Below, piece by piece: positions 10,563 through 21,695 of a stretch of 64,000 bases of DNA. Made by a program: the position numbers and the translations under genes. Numbering within the stretch: position 1 is the first letter of the stretch; every line of letters begins with the position of its first letter. The stretch lies in assembly GCF_949987515.2 (NCBI RefSeq), contig NC_082695.1, positions 72,070,466 to 72,134,465 on the forward strand, written 5' to 3'. This stretch comes from Delphinus delphis (taxonomy: Eukaryota; Chordata; Mammalia; Artiodactyla; Delphinidae). The notes beneath the pieces are model-generated. The model was not told where the DNA came from, did no database searches, and was given only the letters and a program-made list of their open reading frames with translations.

Positions 10563-11017
10563 CTGCCTTAGTCTGGGGACCCCCAGAAGCAGAGCCCAAG
10601 ATAAGGATTCCAGTACAAGTAATTAACTGGGGAGGTGACCCCACGACACCTCGTCCTGTAGGGGGTGGACAGGAAAGGAGCCAATAAAGAGTGAGTATCA
10701 AGCCAGTAGCTATGCAGGTGACAGGGGCTTGACGCTGCTGGGACACTCGGTGAAGCATGGGGAATGTGCATCTCAGGGCCACCCCGGCTGAGAGGTGAGA
10801 GAGCTGTGGCATTTATACTCCAACTCCCATCGGCCGTTGACGGAAGGCCCCTGTGGGGAGTGCTCATTCCTTGGCACTTCCAGCTGGGCACAGTCCAAGT
10901 GGACTCTGGTACCCAGAGAAAGCCCTCAGGTGAAGACACACAGGTGCTGGCAGTGAGAAGTCAGACGGGCATGTACCAGCATGGTAAGGCTCAAGGGGGT
11001 GTGAGCTGTGCACCGGG
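10563..11017. mobile_element. Unassigned insertion inside the L3 element
   Basis: About 455 bases separate two collinear parts of the L3/CR1 element. The inserted DNA (GGGACCCCCAGAAGCAGAGC onward) looks like a decayed LTR, possibly minus-strand, but I cannot name it. Frames of 123-135 codons cross it on both strands and show no recognisable domain. Confidence 0.45.
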
Positions 11018-11170
11018 AATATCTGCTACAGTCCCTAAGACTCATACAACAAACAAGTGTCTTTCTTGTTGGTCAACCATTATCTGGAACACTGTGTTTA
11101 ATTCTGGTGCCGCATTAAAGAGGAATCTTGAAAAATGGCGTATTTCTCAGAGTACGGTCCCAAGACAATA
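11018..11170 (+). mobile_element. L3/CR1-like LINE, right part
   Basis: TATCTGGAACACTGTGTTTA, ATTCTGGTGCCGCATTAAAG and AGGAATCTTGAAAA match the L3/CR1 segment that follows the left part in the consensus, so this is the same insertion interrupted at 10563-11017. The 3' limit is unclear. Confidence 0.6.
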
Positions 11171-11491
11171 AGGAGTTTGAGGACCATGACATCTGAAATG
11201 GAGCTATGGAGTCCCAGTTTGGACTTAGGGGTGGAGGATATATGCTTGACAGCTCCTGTTGGCTGTCAAACAGACATGTCCAACTCCACATGTCCATGTG
11301 GGAATTCAATTCCTCCCCTGTCTCCCAAAAAACTAGAACACCATGTTTGAAATAATTGTGCACAAATACAGAAAATACAATATGACCTGTATTTCCCACC
11401 AAAAAAAAGTGGTGATACTCTTGTTCTAAAGGGGTGTTGAGGAAGGGGAACTGAATAGATATGGAAGGCCGAAAACCAAATACCAAAATGT

Positions 11492-11519
11492 CATATATAT
11501 ATATATATATGTATGTATA
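11492..11519. repeat. (AT)n microsatellite
   Basis: An uninterrupted run of AT dinucleotides followed by GTATGTATA. Confidence 0.9.
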
Positions 11520-11839
11520 ATTTTAAAGAAGCACCACATTTTGATATTGAAGCAATTAGTTGAAAGAATATACAGAACTTGGACAAATTCTTAACCTGAG
11601 ACCATAAAAGAACATGGGAATTCATTTACAAAAACTAAAACACCCCTATGGATGAACAAATAAAAGATTATTTACTATTTATGTGAGCAGACAGTATATG
11701 AATAAAGATCCCCACATACAAACATATAGACATACGTATAGATACAGTTAACTGTTAAGTATTCACTCACACGTATACACATACAGTAAATTATAGCTGG
11801 GTATGACACTATGGTGGTTTTGATTTTAATACCAGTTTT

Positions 11840-11962
11840 CACCTGATTGGTGAAAATAAATTATGACACACCCATAAATGGAATATGAAGCTGGGGAAGT
11901 CTCTAGGTATTGATGGAGAATAATCTCCAAGATACAGTTTGCTCTGAACAAGCAGTCTCCCT
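11840..11962 (+). mobile_element. Old L1 (L1M-type) fragment
   Basis: AAATTATGACACACCCATAA, TGGAATATGAAGCTGGGG and GGAGAATAATCTCCAAGATA resemble the ORF2 C-terminal region of ancient L1s. Upstream sequence from about 11530 may belong to the same element but is too decayed to call. Confidence 0.5.
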
Positions 11963-12039
11963 GCCATGAACACTGGTCCCGTGTTTTATTTGGTTTCAGT
12001 CCTGAAGGGATCCTTCCCTTCCTTTCATTGCTCCTGGAT

Positions 12040-12150
12040 CCTGGTCAGACTACTTACTAAGCATGTGGCCTTGAAAAACATCCTTTAACTTCTCAGGATT
12101 CTAGTTTCCCCAAAATACCTTTGTCATAGGCTTACCGTGGAGAACATTGG
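12040..12150 (+). mobile_element. MIR SINE core fragment
   Basis: ACTACTTACTAAGCATGTGG, CCTTTAACTTCTCAGGATTC and TAGTTTCCCCAAAATACCTT follow the MIR core in order. Both ends are missing. Confidence 0.5.
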
Positions 12151-12985
12151 GAATAAGAATGAGCTTTTGGGATTGAGAATTTGATTTTTTTTTTTTTTTT
12201 GAGTTGACCTGGGGAATAGAGAATCCAAAGCTGCCCCTAAAGCTTTTGTGGAAAGGAGCATTTATTCCTCTTTTCATTTACTGTTACTCTAGCCAAGGGA
12301 CAAAATGTTTGTTCCTGGAATCCTTGCTTCCCCTGAGGAGGTTGTCAGGGATACAGTGACCTGGGCCAGTAGCAATGGACACGTAAAAATCAGAACAAAG
12401 GCAGGAGAACGGTACAGAGAAACAAAGAAAGCATCCAAGTCACCTGGGTTGGTACAGTTCAGGTCAGAAGCTGTGATAATAGCACTTTGGGAATCCCAAG
12501 GCAGCGTCAGGCGGGGAAGCTGTCAGCTCTCATCTAGGCTTGTTCCAAGACCTCCTGTGACAGTCAGGATGCCACTGCGAATTGAATGAACAGAAAGACA
12601 CAGCGTGAAGACCAGACCCAGGAAACATCTTCCAAGAACGAGGGAGAACTGAGCCCATGCCAAAAAGCACACTTAAATGTCTAGGATTCACAAGGACAAA
12701 CTCAAGGAGACCATCTCCCTATAACCAGGAAGAATTTGTTACTGTGCAAATCTAAGAAATTGAAGTCAATGTCTGAGGCAAGATGAAAAAATTAGAGTTG
12801 ACCCTGATGATGGAAAGATTTTCACAAGGGTTTCATTGTTTAATCTGTTGCTGTCTGTACTTTCTAGAGAATGAGGTGGAAACAATATAGAGCAATTTGG
12901 TCCTCCTTTCTTGCCAAGTGGCTGCCTCGCACAGGGCTGGCGTTCCTGGCGGCTCAGCACTCTGGACTTTGGGGGATGCTGGTGA
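12151..12985. other. No gene recognised
   Basis: Contains a poly-T run at about 12185-12200 and no recognised repeat. A 94-codon frame at 12305-12589 (+) shows no domain that I recognise. Confidence 0.4.
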
Positions 12986-12989
12986 AAGG

Positions 12990-13125
12990 GTAACAGTACC
13001 TTGTACCTTACAAAGTACTTCCACATCAGTTATGTTAGTTGACCTCAACACCACTAAGAGAAATGTAATATGAGGAAACTTGGGCTCTGCAAAGTGACGT
13101 ACATCGCACAGTTCGAAATGGACCA
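12990..13125 (-). mobile_element. MIR-like SINE fragment
   Basis: Reads as the reverse MIR core: ACCTTACAAAGTACTTCCAC, GTTGACCTCAACACCACTAA, AATATGAGGAAACTTGGGCT and GTGACGTACATCGCACAG. Diverged, so the call is tentative. Confidence 0.5.
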
Positions 13126-14005
13126 CACCATGGACCATGCTACCTCTACCAGCCACCCCTCCATTCCTCAAATCCTCCTTGACCTACTCCCGTCTCTGTA
13201 GTGCCATTCATTCAGCAAAGGGATCTCAGGAAGCCCCATCCCAAGATGAAAATACCTCTAGGAGGATTATCACATGGATGACATTATCTGCCAATGAGGA
13301 TGAGTTTATCCAATAGGACCCTTAGGAGATGAAAGACAAGACAGACACGTTCTGAAATAAGGCTGGAGAGAGTAGAAGAAATTTGGAGCACACAGCGCTG
13401 TTAAATACAGTCAGCGAATCCAGGCAAGAAACCCAGAGGAAACTCTGGGCAGCTGGAGAGCATTTTGAAGGCATGGAGGGACCCAGAGAAAATGGACAGA
13501 AAGGTCCCAAGACAAGTGTCACCTACGCTGAGGTTATATCTGGAGATGGTCCAGATCCCGTGACTTGTGGTAGGTCTTCAGTTTCAACACGGCCGGCCAG
13601 CTAGAAGGAGTGAAGAGTTGGGTTTGATTGAAGCAGACAAAAGGGAACCTGGATGCACAGAGATGACTACGGAAGAGGTCAGTTAGCACTGGAAAGAGCT
13701 CTCGGGAACTTTAAATCTAGACAGAGGCCATAATCCCAGGGTCTGGGGAACAAGCCCAGGCAGAGAGGAAGATGTCTGCAACCGTCTGTAATGTGGAAGC
13801 CTGAGTCTCAGAGGCTCAGCTGGGTGCCTAGCAGGGAGCACACTGGGCAGGTGAGGGTGAGTGGGCCACCCAGACCCATTGAAATGCCCCTGGAAATCAG
13901 GGTCCTGGGGTAGAGACTTGGGACGTAAATGAGCAGAGGTCTGGGCTCTGTTACCCAGAGTGCCAGGGATTAGAAGCCTGACTCAAAGTGGATGGGAAAC
14001 TGGAG
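13126..14005. other. No gene recognised
   Basis: Unassigned sequence with no recognised repeat, exon or RNA gene. Confidence 0.4.
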
Positions 14006-14009
14006 TTAA

Positions 14010-14300
14010 GATGAACAATATACCCTCTGACTTACAATTCCACTCCCATGAATTTTACTCTACAGATATTCTCATACATGTGGGAAATGGCATACATACA
14101 AAAATATTCACTGTGGCATTGTTAGTAATAGCCAGAGGTTGGAAACAACCTAAACATTGTCTATGCCATCAACAGAGGATGGCTAGAACAAACTATGGCC
14201 TACTCTTGTGAAGGAATTAAGCTGCAGAACTTCTATGCATGGATCTGGAATAATCTTCAAGGCACAGTTTCCTCAAAATTAGCAGAGCAAACCACTATGT
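14010..14300 (+). mobile_element. Old L1 (L1M-type) ORF2 3' fragment
   Basis: CACTGTGGCATTGTTAGTAA, TAGCCAGAGGTTGGAAACAA, CCTAAACATTGTCTATGCCA and GGATCTGGAATAATCTTCAA correspond to the C-terminal ORF2 region (compare TIAKTWKQPKC in the younger copies). Frameshifts are frequent. Confidence 0.7.
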
Positions 14301-14754
14301 ACAGCAGGCACACAGCACTGTATTTCTTTTTGTAAAGCATGACTGGGGGAACCCTCTGGGCGCGAGACCTGGATGCCTGGGTTATAGGGTAGGAAGGAGA
14401 TATTTATCAATACGTCCTTTTGTAAATCAGGGGATTTGTACTGTGTGTATGTATTACCTATTAAGAAAATACAGGCTTGGAAGGATTCGATGACAGGGAG
14501 TAGAATATCAGAGCCAGAGAAAAGAGTTAGCAAAGATGGGAGCTCAGGCAGAGGCAGGGCCAGTGTGTTTACTGTGGTGTGTTCCTAGCCAGGGTCAGAG
14601 GGAGCCAGAGAGGGCGAGGGTGAGGCAGCTCAGCCCAGGAAAGGGACACCTGACAGTAAGGAGTAAGGAGAGGGCCAGGTGACGAGGCAGCTCTCCAAAT
14701 GCCCTCCTGCCCTGGAGATTTAGTTCTGGAAGGGAATTTTCAGATCACTCAGTC
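14301..14754. other. No gene recognised
   Basis: No repeat or exon recognised; purine-rich around 14540-14680. Confidence 0.35.
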
Positions 14755-14940
14755 TAGTGGTTCCAAAATGTTAGTCTGCTATTTGACTGTGTCAGAACCA
14801 ACCAAAGCCCTTGTTAACAAAATTCAGACAGGTGGCCCCATCATAGACCCCTGAGTCTAAAAGTTTTAGTTGCGAGTGGGAGCTGGGCCTTGGCATTCCT
14901 GCAGATTGTAAGTTCAGCCAGGTTGGGAACCACTGACTTT
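14755..14940 (+). mobile_element. hAT-Charlie MITE (MER20/MER58-like)
   Basis: Left end TAGTGGTTCCAAAATGTTAG and right end AGGTTGGGAACCACTGAC are inverted and match hAT-Charlie terminal repeats (CAGTGGTTC.../...GAACCACTG). The interior contains CCCTTGTTAACAAAATTCAG and GGCCTTGGCATTCCTGCAGA. It appears nearly complete. Confidence 0.7.
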
Positions 14941-15049
14941 GACCATCCACCTCTCTCATAGCTCAAGGGGATTTCCAAGCAAGATAATTCTGGTGTAGTG
15001 ACCACAGGTCAGTCAGGAGGCTTCACGTTAGTAACCACAAGCAGTGTAG

Positions 15050-15240
15050 TTCACCATCCATTGCAAAGAACACGGGTTCATGGTCACACAGACTATGTGG
15101 GAATCCCAGGCTTGCCACTTGATAGCTATGTCCTTGGAGATGACTTAATATTGTTATGCTTCAATCTCTTCTTCTCTACATGGATTTAATAATACTTAGC
15201 CCATAGGCTTAAAATTTAAATAGGATTGTATATAAATATA
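15050..15240 (+). mobile_element. MIR SINE
   Basis: CTATGTGGGAATCCCAGGCT, TGCCACTTGATAGCTATGTC, ATGCTTCAATCTCTTCTTCT and TAATAATACTTAGCCCATAG follow MIR order. The 3' end fades into AT-rich sequence. Confidence 0.65.
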
Positions 15241-16563
15241 CACGTATATCACCCACTTGTTATTACTATTGCTGTTCTATTACTGCTGTTGCAATCTCAC
15301 AGGAAGATAATGACCTTGCTGAAAGACAAAGGACTGTCATCACAGGAAGAGTCAGAAATGGACCAACCAACTTCTGCAGCATCATTGAAGCCCAGCATCA
15401 AACCATCAGAGGAACCAGAGTGAAAAGTGGGCCCGACATGACATCAGTTTTCTGTGAGGCTCATAATCCCATGACTGCCTGAGCCATTTACAACTCCATC
15501 CTGGTGAACATTTAGTGCTTAATCACCCTCAAAATATACCATTCTATGCTGGTGGTGGGATTGTCTTGGGCTTATGCAGTGAGCCGCACTAGAGGGAAAA
15601 ACAGACGGGTTCTGGATCTCCAGAGTACTTAGAGCGCTCTGTACTTTTTGTTGTATTTAACTGGGCTCCTGATCAGATCACTTTCCTAGGATTACAGAAC
15701 GGAAGCCTGAGGTATTCATCTGATCTCTTTCTCTCCAAGCACCTAATTCCATTAATGAGCACAGAAGCACCTTCCCGGAGCGTTTAATGGGTTTGGGCTC
15801 AGAGTCACTTCAATTTCGCATCACGCCTGGCTGGCAGAGGCCCCGACGTGCAGGGAACTTGGCAGTGTAGGGCTTTGAGAAGCTCATCTTGACCCCTCTT
15901 TCTCAGGCAGAACTAAATTTTACCCAGAGGCCAGGCTCCAAGCAAATATTTCTTCAGATTTGGAACTTTCAGGAGAGACTTTATGTGAAGTGTGGTAGTT
16001 TGGTTGCAGTTGGGTTTTTTAAACTTATTCCTATTTTTTTAGGTACTGAAGAGGATGGAGAAATGGCTGAGGGGCTCCCTGAATCTGGCTCCGAGTGTAA
16101 CTGGAGCATCGGGATGCCCTGTCAGGGTCCTCCTCAGAGCTCCTGTATTTTCACTTCATTTCTTTCCTCCAGAATCTGCACTTCATAAATATTGGAGCCT
16201 TTATATCTGAAGTGAGGGGAGAGAGAAAAATGAAGACTAAATGCAAGGAGACGAGGTGAAGAGCTCACCCCTGAGAGGCACAGAGAAGAGGTCACTGGGA
16301 GCAAGTCTCTGGGGATCGTACCCCACCCTGTCTTCACAAAGGGGAGGCAACAGACGCCGAGAGAGGTAGGGGATTCTGTGGCCAAGCAGGGACCAGGACC
16401 CAGATGTTTGAGACTGACTAGTTTGGCAAAGTCAGGAAGAAAGCCCTGGGCTGGGGAAAGGGGAACCAAAGCTGAGGAGTTAGAGCTAAATTTGTTGGCA
16501 AACCTGTCCCTAGGACTTTTTTCAAAAGCAATTTCTAAAATATCATTACATCAGTGTCTCACT
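15241..16563. other. No gene recognised
   Basis: About 1.3 kb with no clear repeat. Frames at 15889-16188 (+) and 16134-16469 (-) overlap on opposite strands and show no recognisable domain. Confidence 0.4.
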
Positions 16564-17150
16564 TTCTATTGCTGTGTAACAAATTAACACAAAGCTAAAC
16601 AGCTAAAAATAACACACAGTTATTATCTCCCAGTTTTTGTGAGTCAGGAATCCTGGCACAGCTGAGCTAGATGCCTCGGGCTTAAGGTATCTCAGAAGAC
16701 TGCAGTCAGGACTTCAGCTGGGGCCATGGTCTCATCTGCAAGTCCGCCTAGGGGAGGACTCACTTGCGTGTTCACTCATGTTCCTGGCGAGACTCAGTTC
16801 CTTGTGGATTATTGGACTGAGGGCCTTAGTTCCTTGCTGGCTGTTGGTCAGAGGCCCCCCACAGTTCCTTGCCGTGGGGACCTCTTCATAGGGCAACTCA
16901 TAACATGGCAGCTGGCTTCCATTGAAGCAAGTGAGGAAACAAGAGAGCATGGGAGAGTGCCTAAGACAGACGCCTGTCTTCTTACACCCTATTTTGGAAA
17001 TCACATCCCATCAACTCTACTGCATCCTATTGTCTAGAAGCAAGTCACTAAATCCAGCCCACATGCAAAAAGGAAGCAGTGGTTCAAGGACATGAATAAC
17101 AGGAGATGGGGATCATTGGGGGCCATCTTGGAGACTACCTGCCAGTAACT
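16564..17150 (-). mobile_element. MaLR-type solo LTR
   Basis: Read on the plus strand it starts with TCTATTGCTGTGTAACAAAT, continues through TCCCAGTTTTTGTGAGTCAG, GTCTCATCTGCAAGTCCGCC, AGTTCCTTGCTGGCTGTTGG, ACATCCCATCAACTCTACTG and AGAAGCAAGTCACTAAATCC, and ends with GGGGGCCATCTTGGAGACTA. This is the reverse complement of a common MaLR-type LTR. No internal sequence is attached. Confidence 0.8.
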
Positions 17151-17418
17151 TGTGTTTTTGGTAGAAAACCAGAAAATGCAGACATGCTATACTTCATAGG
17201 CAATTTTATCATGAAGATTTTAACTACTTACATATTCTTTCATGATGTTTTATCTACACATATATGCAGTTTAAAACATGTATCCAACAATATAGACTCT
17301 TTGGGAACATATTCTGTTAACTCACGAATATATCATTAAATCTGTATCAATAAATATTGTTCTACGTCATTTTCAATGGTTGAACTTCTTTCATCATATA
17401 TTCCATCATATGAGCTGT

Positions 17419-17792
17419 GATGGTTAATTTTCTGTGTCAGCCTGATATTTGGTGAAGCATTCTCCTGCGTGTGTCTGTGATGGCATCTCTGGATGAGGTT
17501 AACATTTGAATTCACAGACTGAATAAAGCAGATTGCCTTCCTTGGTGTGGGTGGTCCTCATCCAATCCTTTGGAGGCCTGAATAGAACAAATGGCAGGGT
17601 AACAGAGAACGCCCTCTCTCTGCCTATTTTTGAGCTGGGGACCAGTCTTCTCCAACATATGGACTTGGACTGGAATTTACACTATTGGCCCTCCTGGTTC
17701 TCAGGTCTTTGGAATTGCAGACAGTTGATCATGGGACATCTCAGCCTCCATAATTATCTGGGCCAATTCCTTATAATAAATCTTGAAAAACA
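17419..17792 (+). mobile_element. LTR of the TGATGGTTAATTTT family (ERVL/MaLR type)
   Basis: GTGATGGTTAATTTTCTGTG, GTCTGTGATGGCATCTCTGG, AAAGCAGATTGCCTTCCTTG, GCCTGAATAGAACAAATGGC, TCCTGGTTCTCAGGTCTTTG and CAATTCCTTATAATAAATCT are in LTR order. The terminal ~60 bases are missing because an L1 follows directly. Minus-strand relatives occur at 29705-30704 and 49140-49474. Confidence 0.8.
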
Positions 17793-17794
17793 AT

Positions 17795-19450
17795 TCTAAA
17801 ATTTGTATAGAACCACAGAAGACCCTAAATAGCCAAAGCCATCTTGAGAAAGAAGAACAAAGCTGGAGATATCACACTTCCTGCTTTCAAATTATATTAT
17901 AAAGTTATAGTAATCAAAATAGTATAATATTGACACAAACCATATCCAAAGATTGGCTACACAGACACACGGATGAATGGAACAGAATAGAGAGCCCGGA
18001 AAGAAACCTTGCATTTATGGTCAATTAATTTACGACAAAAGGAGCTGAGAATATGCAGTGGGGAAATGATAGTCTCTTTAATAAATGATATTGGGAAAAC
18101 TGGACAGTGACATGCAAAAGAATGAAACTGGAGGCTTATACCATACACAAAAATCAACTCAAAATGGAGTAAAACGTTAAATATAAGACCTGAAACCATA
18201 AAACTCCTAGAAGAAAGCACAGGGGATAAGCTCTCTGACATCAGTCTTGGCAACGGAAGAAGGAAACCATGAACAAATTGAAAAGGCAACCTATAGAATG
18301 GGAGAAAATATTTGCAAATCTGATAAGGGGTTAATATTTTAAAAAATAGTCATTTCTTGGTATCTCCAGGGGGGTGGTTCCAGGACCCACAGCAGATACG
18401 AAAATCCACAGTTATTCAAGTCCCATGGTTAGCTCTCCATATCTGTGGGTTCTGCATCTGTGGAGTCAACCAACCACAGATTGTAAACACAGTACAAAAT
18501 GTTTACATCATGTAAACCTGATGTAACGCAGATATGAAGTGTTGACTACATATATAAAGAACTCACACAACTCAATAGAAAAAAAACAAAACAATCTGAT
18601 TTTAAAATGGACAGAAGAACTGAGTAGACATTTTTTCAAAGAAGACATACAAATGGCAGACAGGTACATGAAAAAGTGCTCAACATCACTGATCATCAGG
18701 GAATGCGAATCAAAACCGCAGTGAGATACCACCTCTCATTGTTAGAATGGCTATCATCAAAAACTCAAGAGATAAGAAGGGTTGGTGAGGATGTGGAGAA
18801 AAGGGAACCTTTGTGCCCTGTTGGTGGGAATGTAAATTCATGCAGCCACTATGGAAAGCAGTTTAGAGGTTCCTCAAGAAATTAAAAATAGAACTACCAT
18901 ATGGTCCAGCAATTCCACTTCTGAGTATATATCCTAAGGAAACTAAATCAGTATCAAAGACATCAGTATCAAAACTAAATCAAAGACATAACTACACCCC
19001 CATGTTCATTGAAGTATTGTTTACAATAGCCAAGACATGGAAACAACCTAAGTGTCAATCAGTGGACAAATGGACAAAGAAATTGTAATATATATATACA
19101 ATGAAATATTATTCAGCTATAGAAATAAGGAAATCCTACCATTTGCAACCACATGGATAGACTTTGAAGGCATTATGCTAAGTGAAATAAGCCAAACAGA
19201 GAAAGACAAATACTTCATGGTAACACTTATATGCAGAATCTAAAAAAAAGTCAAACTTATAGAAACAGAGAGGAAAGTGGTCGCCAGGGTCTGGGGGTTG
19301 GGGGAAATAGGGAGAGGTTGGTAAAAGGGTACAAATTTCCATTTATAAGAATAAGGATCTAATGTCTAACATGGTGACTATAGTTGATAACACTGTATTG
19401 TATAATTAAGAGAGTAAAACTTAAATGTTCTCACCAAAAAATAAAATAAA
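17795..19450 (+). mobile_element. 5'-truncated old L1, interrupted by a Tigger MITE
   Basis: Starts in late ORF2 (ACAGAAGACCCTAAATAGCC, then AACAAAGCTGGAGATATCAC), runs to the 3'UTR, and ends near 19445 with an A-rich tail. It is interrupted at 18349-18548 by a Tigger-like element. Remnant peptides such as [11 protein letters not shown] and [15 protein letters not shown] lie in different frames, so the ORF is dead. It sits directly against the LTR ending at 17792, so it probably inserted into that LTR. Confidence 0.85.
18349..18548. mobile_element. Tigger-like (TcMar) MITE inside the L1
   Basis: GTCATTTCTTGGTATCTCCA, GGTTCCAGGACCCACAGCAG, TCCATATCTGTGGGTTCTGC and GAGTCAACCAACCACAGATT are typical of Tigger transposon ends. 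L1 sequence stops at TTAATATTTT and resumes at ATATATAAAGAACTCACACA, so the element inserted after the L1. The left flank is TA. Confidence 0.75.
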
Positions 19451-21521
19451 AATAAAACCATCAGTTGAATGGTAGAAAAATAGGAAGAAAGAGAGACAGA
19501 CAATGAGATGGCTGGTTTTGCGGAGATTGTCCCCATTTGGGGCTTTGTAGGAATTCCCAGTTCACATGAGAAGTATCTATTGCAAATACGCACATTTAAC
19601 TTCATGGCACACCCTGGAAAGTGCCACCTAAAGGCAATGGACCAAAGTCAGCAATTTCAGTTCAATTTCTGGTTCTATTAACTAGTCTTGTGACTTCAGG
19701 CAAGTCACCTCATCTCTCTGGAAATGAAATTGTGGAACCAGATCAGACTGAGTAAATATACAGCCCATAATTCCATCCTTGCATCTACAGCAGACACTGA
19801 TAATTAATTGTTGCATTCTTGATGACCAGTCTACACAGCAGCCTCATGAACCTTAACCCAGGTCTCCGGGCAGACACTACCAGTGGCTAGAGTTGGCCCT
19901 CCAGAATGCCATCTTGGAACAAAATGATCCAGTGCCAATACTCCATGATCGGGGCTTCACCTCATTCACCTTCTCCACAAGAAGCTGGGATGATTTCATC
20001 TGCAGGGGAGGTAGCAGAGGCTAAGAGTGGAGAGGGCTCTTACATAGGACACAGAGTAGCTGTTCTCCTTCCCTCCTCAAAAGCCAAGCTGTTTTGGCAA
20101 AAATACTCTGACAAGGCACCAAACAGACCTGTGAAAAAGGAACCAAGAGTACTTTCAGGGGGCTAACTTCCTTCATGGGTTCCTGTCACATCCCAGGGGA
20201 ACATGCTTTTGTTCTCTGTGCTGTTTGGGGTCTGAAGGAGCCATCAAGAGGAATAAATGATTGCCTCTTGGTCAACCATGTGGACCCATGACCAGGTGCT
20301 TGTCTCGGGGGAATGGCTGAATCCCTTCAGTCTTGGGGTCTCCAAAATGGGACCCCTTTGAAGGTAGAACTTGGATTTGGATCTAGGTCAGAAGGACAAA
20401 CATGACTACCTCGCTGGACAGACGGTAGAGAAAAGCAAAGTTCTGAGGTTGATCATGGGCTGAAGATAGCTCTTCCACACCAGGCATCTGAAGGTGGTGG
20501 CAGGCACTCAGGAAGCTGACCAGACAGCCAGGTTAGGAGACTCAAGGTGGAGCCAAGGGAGGCAGGCAGGACCCAGGCCCAGGGAGAGGAGGGGCTGGGA
20601 TCTGAGGGCTCGTGGACAGGGTGGGAGTGGTGAACAGGGAGAGAAACCAGGCAGGAAGATGGGGGGATGTGAGGCCAGGAAGTCAGAAACCAGGCCCAAG
20701 GGCAGGAGAGCAGGGAGGAGACCTCAGTGACAAGGACAGCGGCTCCACAGAGGGGCAGTTTCCCACTCAGACAGAAAACTTACTACATGCTTCCTCCCGG
20801 GATGGGACAGCTCCTGGTTGAGGGAGCCCTGAGCATGCGGTAGGCAGGGGCTGGGCAGGTAAGCGCCTGCCTTGCCTAAGTGGGGGAGCCAGGCTGGGGA
20901 TGGGGGAGAGTCTGACTGCAGTGATTAGGGGTGGTGATAGCAACTGCTCTGCTGCTGCTCCTTTTTCAAACCTCTTCACAGGAGTACACTCAGTTTCAAC
21001 CAGTGTGTATGACATAATTTTCGTGCCACTAACTAATGCTTCCTGGGTGTCTTTCAGATGGAAGCTGAGTGGCTCTAACACTATGGGGTACAACTGGGTA
21101 GAACTTGTTGAGAGAAATGGGTTACTGGCATAGCCTAATGCCAGGTTGATGCTGGAGGGAGAAGGTGTGTTCACTGGAGCAAGTAAGAACTTGGCCTTGA
21201 GAGTATCTAAGAGGGTTCAGACCGGGCCCAGGTTTTCTAACCCAGTGGAAAATGGCGACTCACGCAATAGCATATACAGCCATTTATAGAGACACCGAAA
21301 CAATCTGTCCTGTGCTAAGTGCCAGCTGGTCGGTGTAACTTCAAGTCTTTGAATCACCACAGGTGGGCTGCCAAAAATCTCAGAGTTGAGTGTGACACGA
21401 ACACAGAAAGCTTGACAACCACTGAAATGAAGTGACAGAGCCAGTGAGGGAAAGAAAAAGACCCAACAGGGGTCTTGACCCCACCAAGTTGGGTTGCTGG
21501 AAAATACAGATCAGCAAACGC
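19451..21521. other. No gene recognised; MIR-like trace at 19650-19730
   Basis: About 2 kb without a clear exon. GGTTCTATTAACTAGTCTTG, TGACTTCAGGCAAGTCACCT and CATCTCTCTGGAAATGAAAT (near 19670-19730) resemble a plus-strand MIR core. The segment 20500-20720 is G/A-rich and low in complexity; the frames there reflect composition. Confidence 0.4.
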
Positions 21522-21695
21522 AGCAGTTCTCAACTTGGCTGCACACTGGAATGACCTGAGCAGTCTTATAACTTTTGCTGCGTGGGTCCCACCCTCAGAG
21601 GCTCTGAATTTAATTGGTCTGGGTGGGAGTTTTCAAAGCTCCCCAGATGATTATAATGCGCAGCCCAAGTTGAAAGCCAATGAGCCAGCTGCACA
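21522..21695 (+). mobile_element. hAT-Charlie MITE
   Basis: CAGCAGTTCTCAACTTGGCT, GCACACTGGAATGACCTGAG, TCTGAATTTAATTGGTCTGG, AAAGCTCCCCAGATGATTAT and GCGCAGCCCAAGTTG give both ends of a small hAT-Charlie MITE (MER58-like). Confidence 0.75.

Noticed and set aside
20494..20730. Possible charged, low-complexity coding exon
   Set aside because: The peptide reflects G/A-rich DNA (Gly, Arg, Lys, Glu); the opposite strand is equally open.
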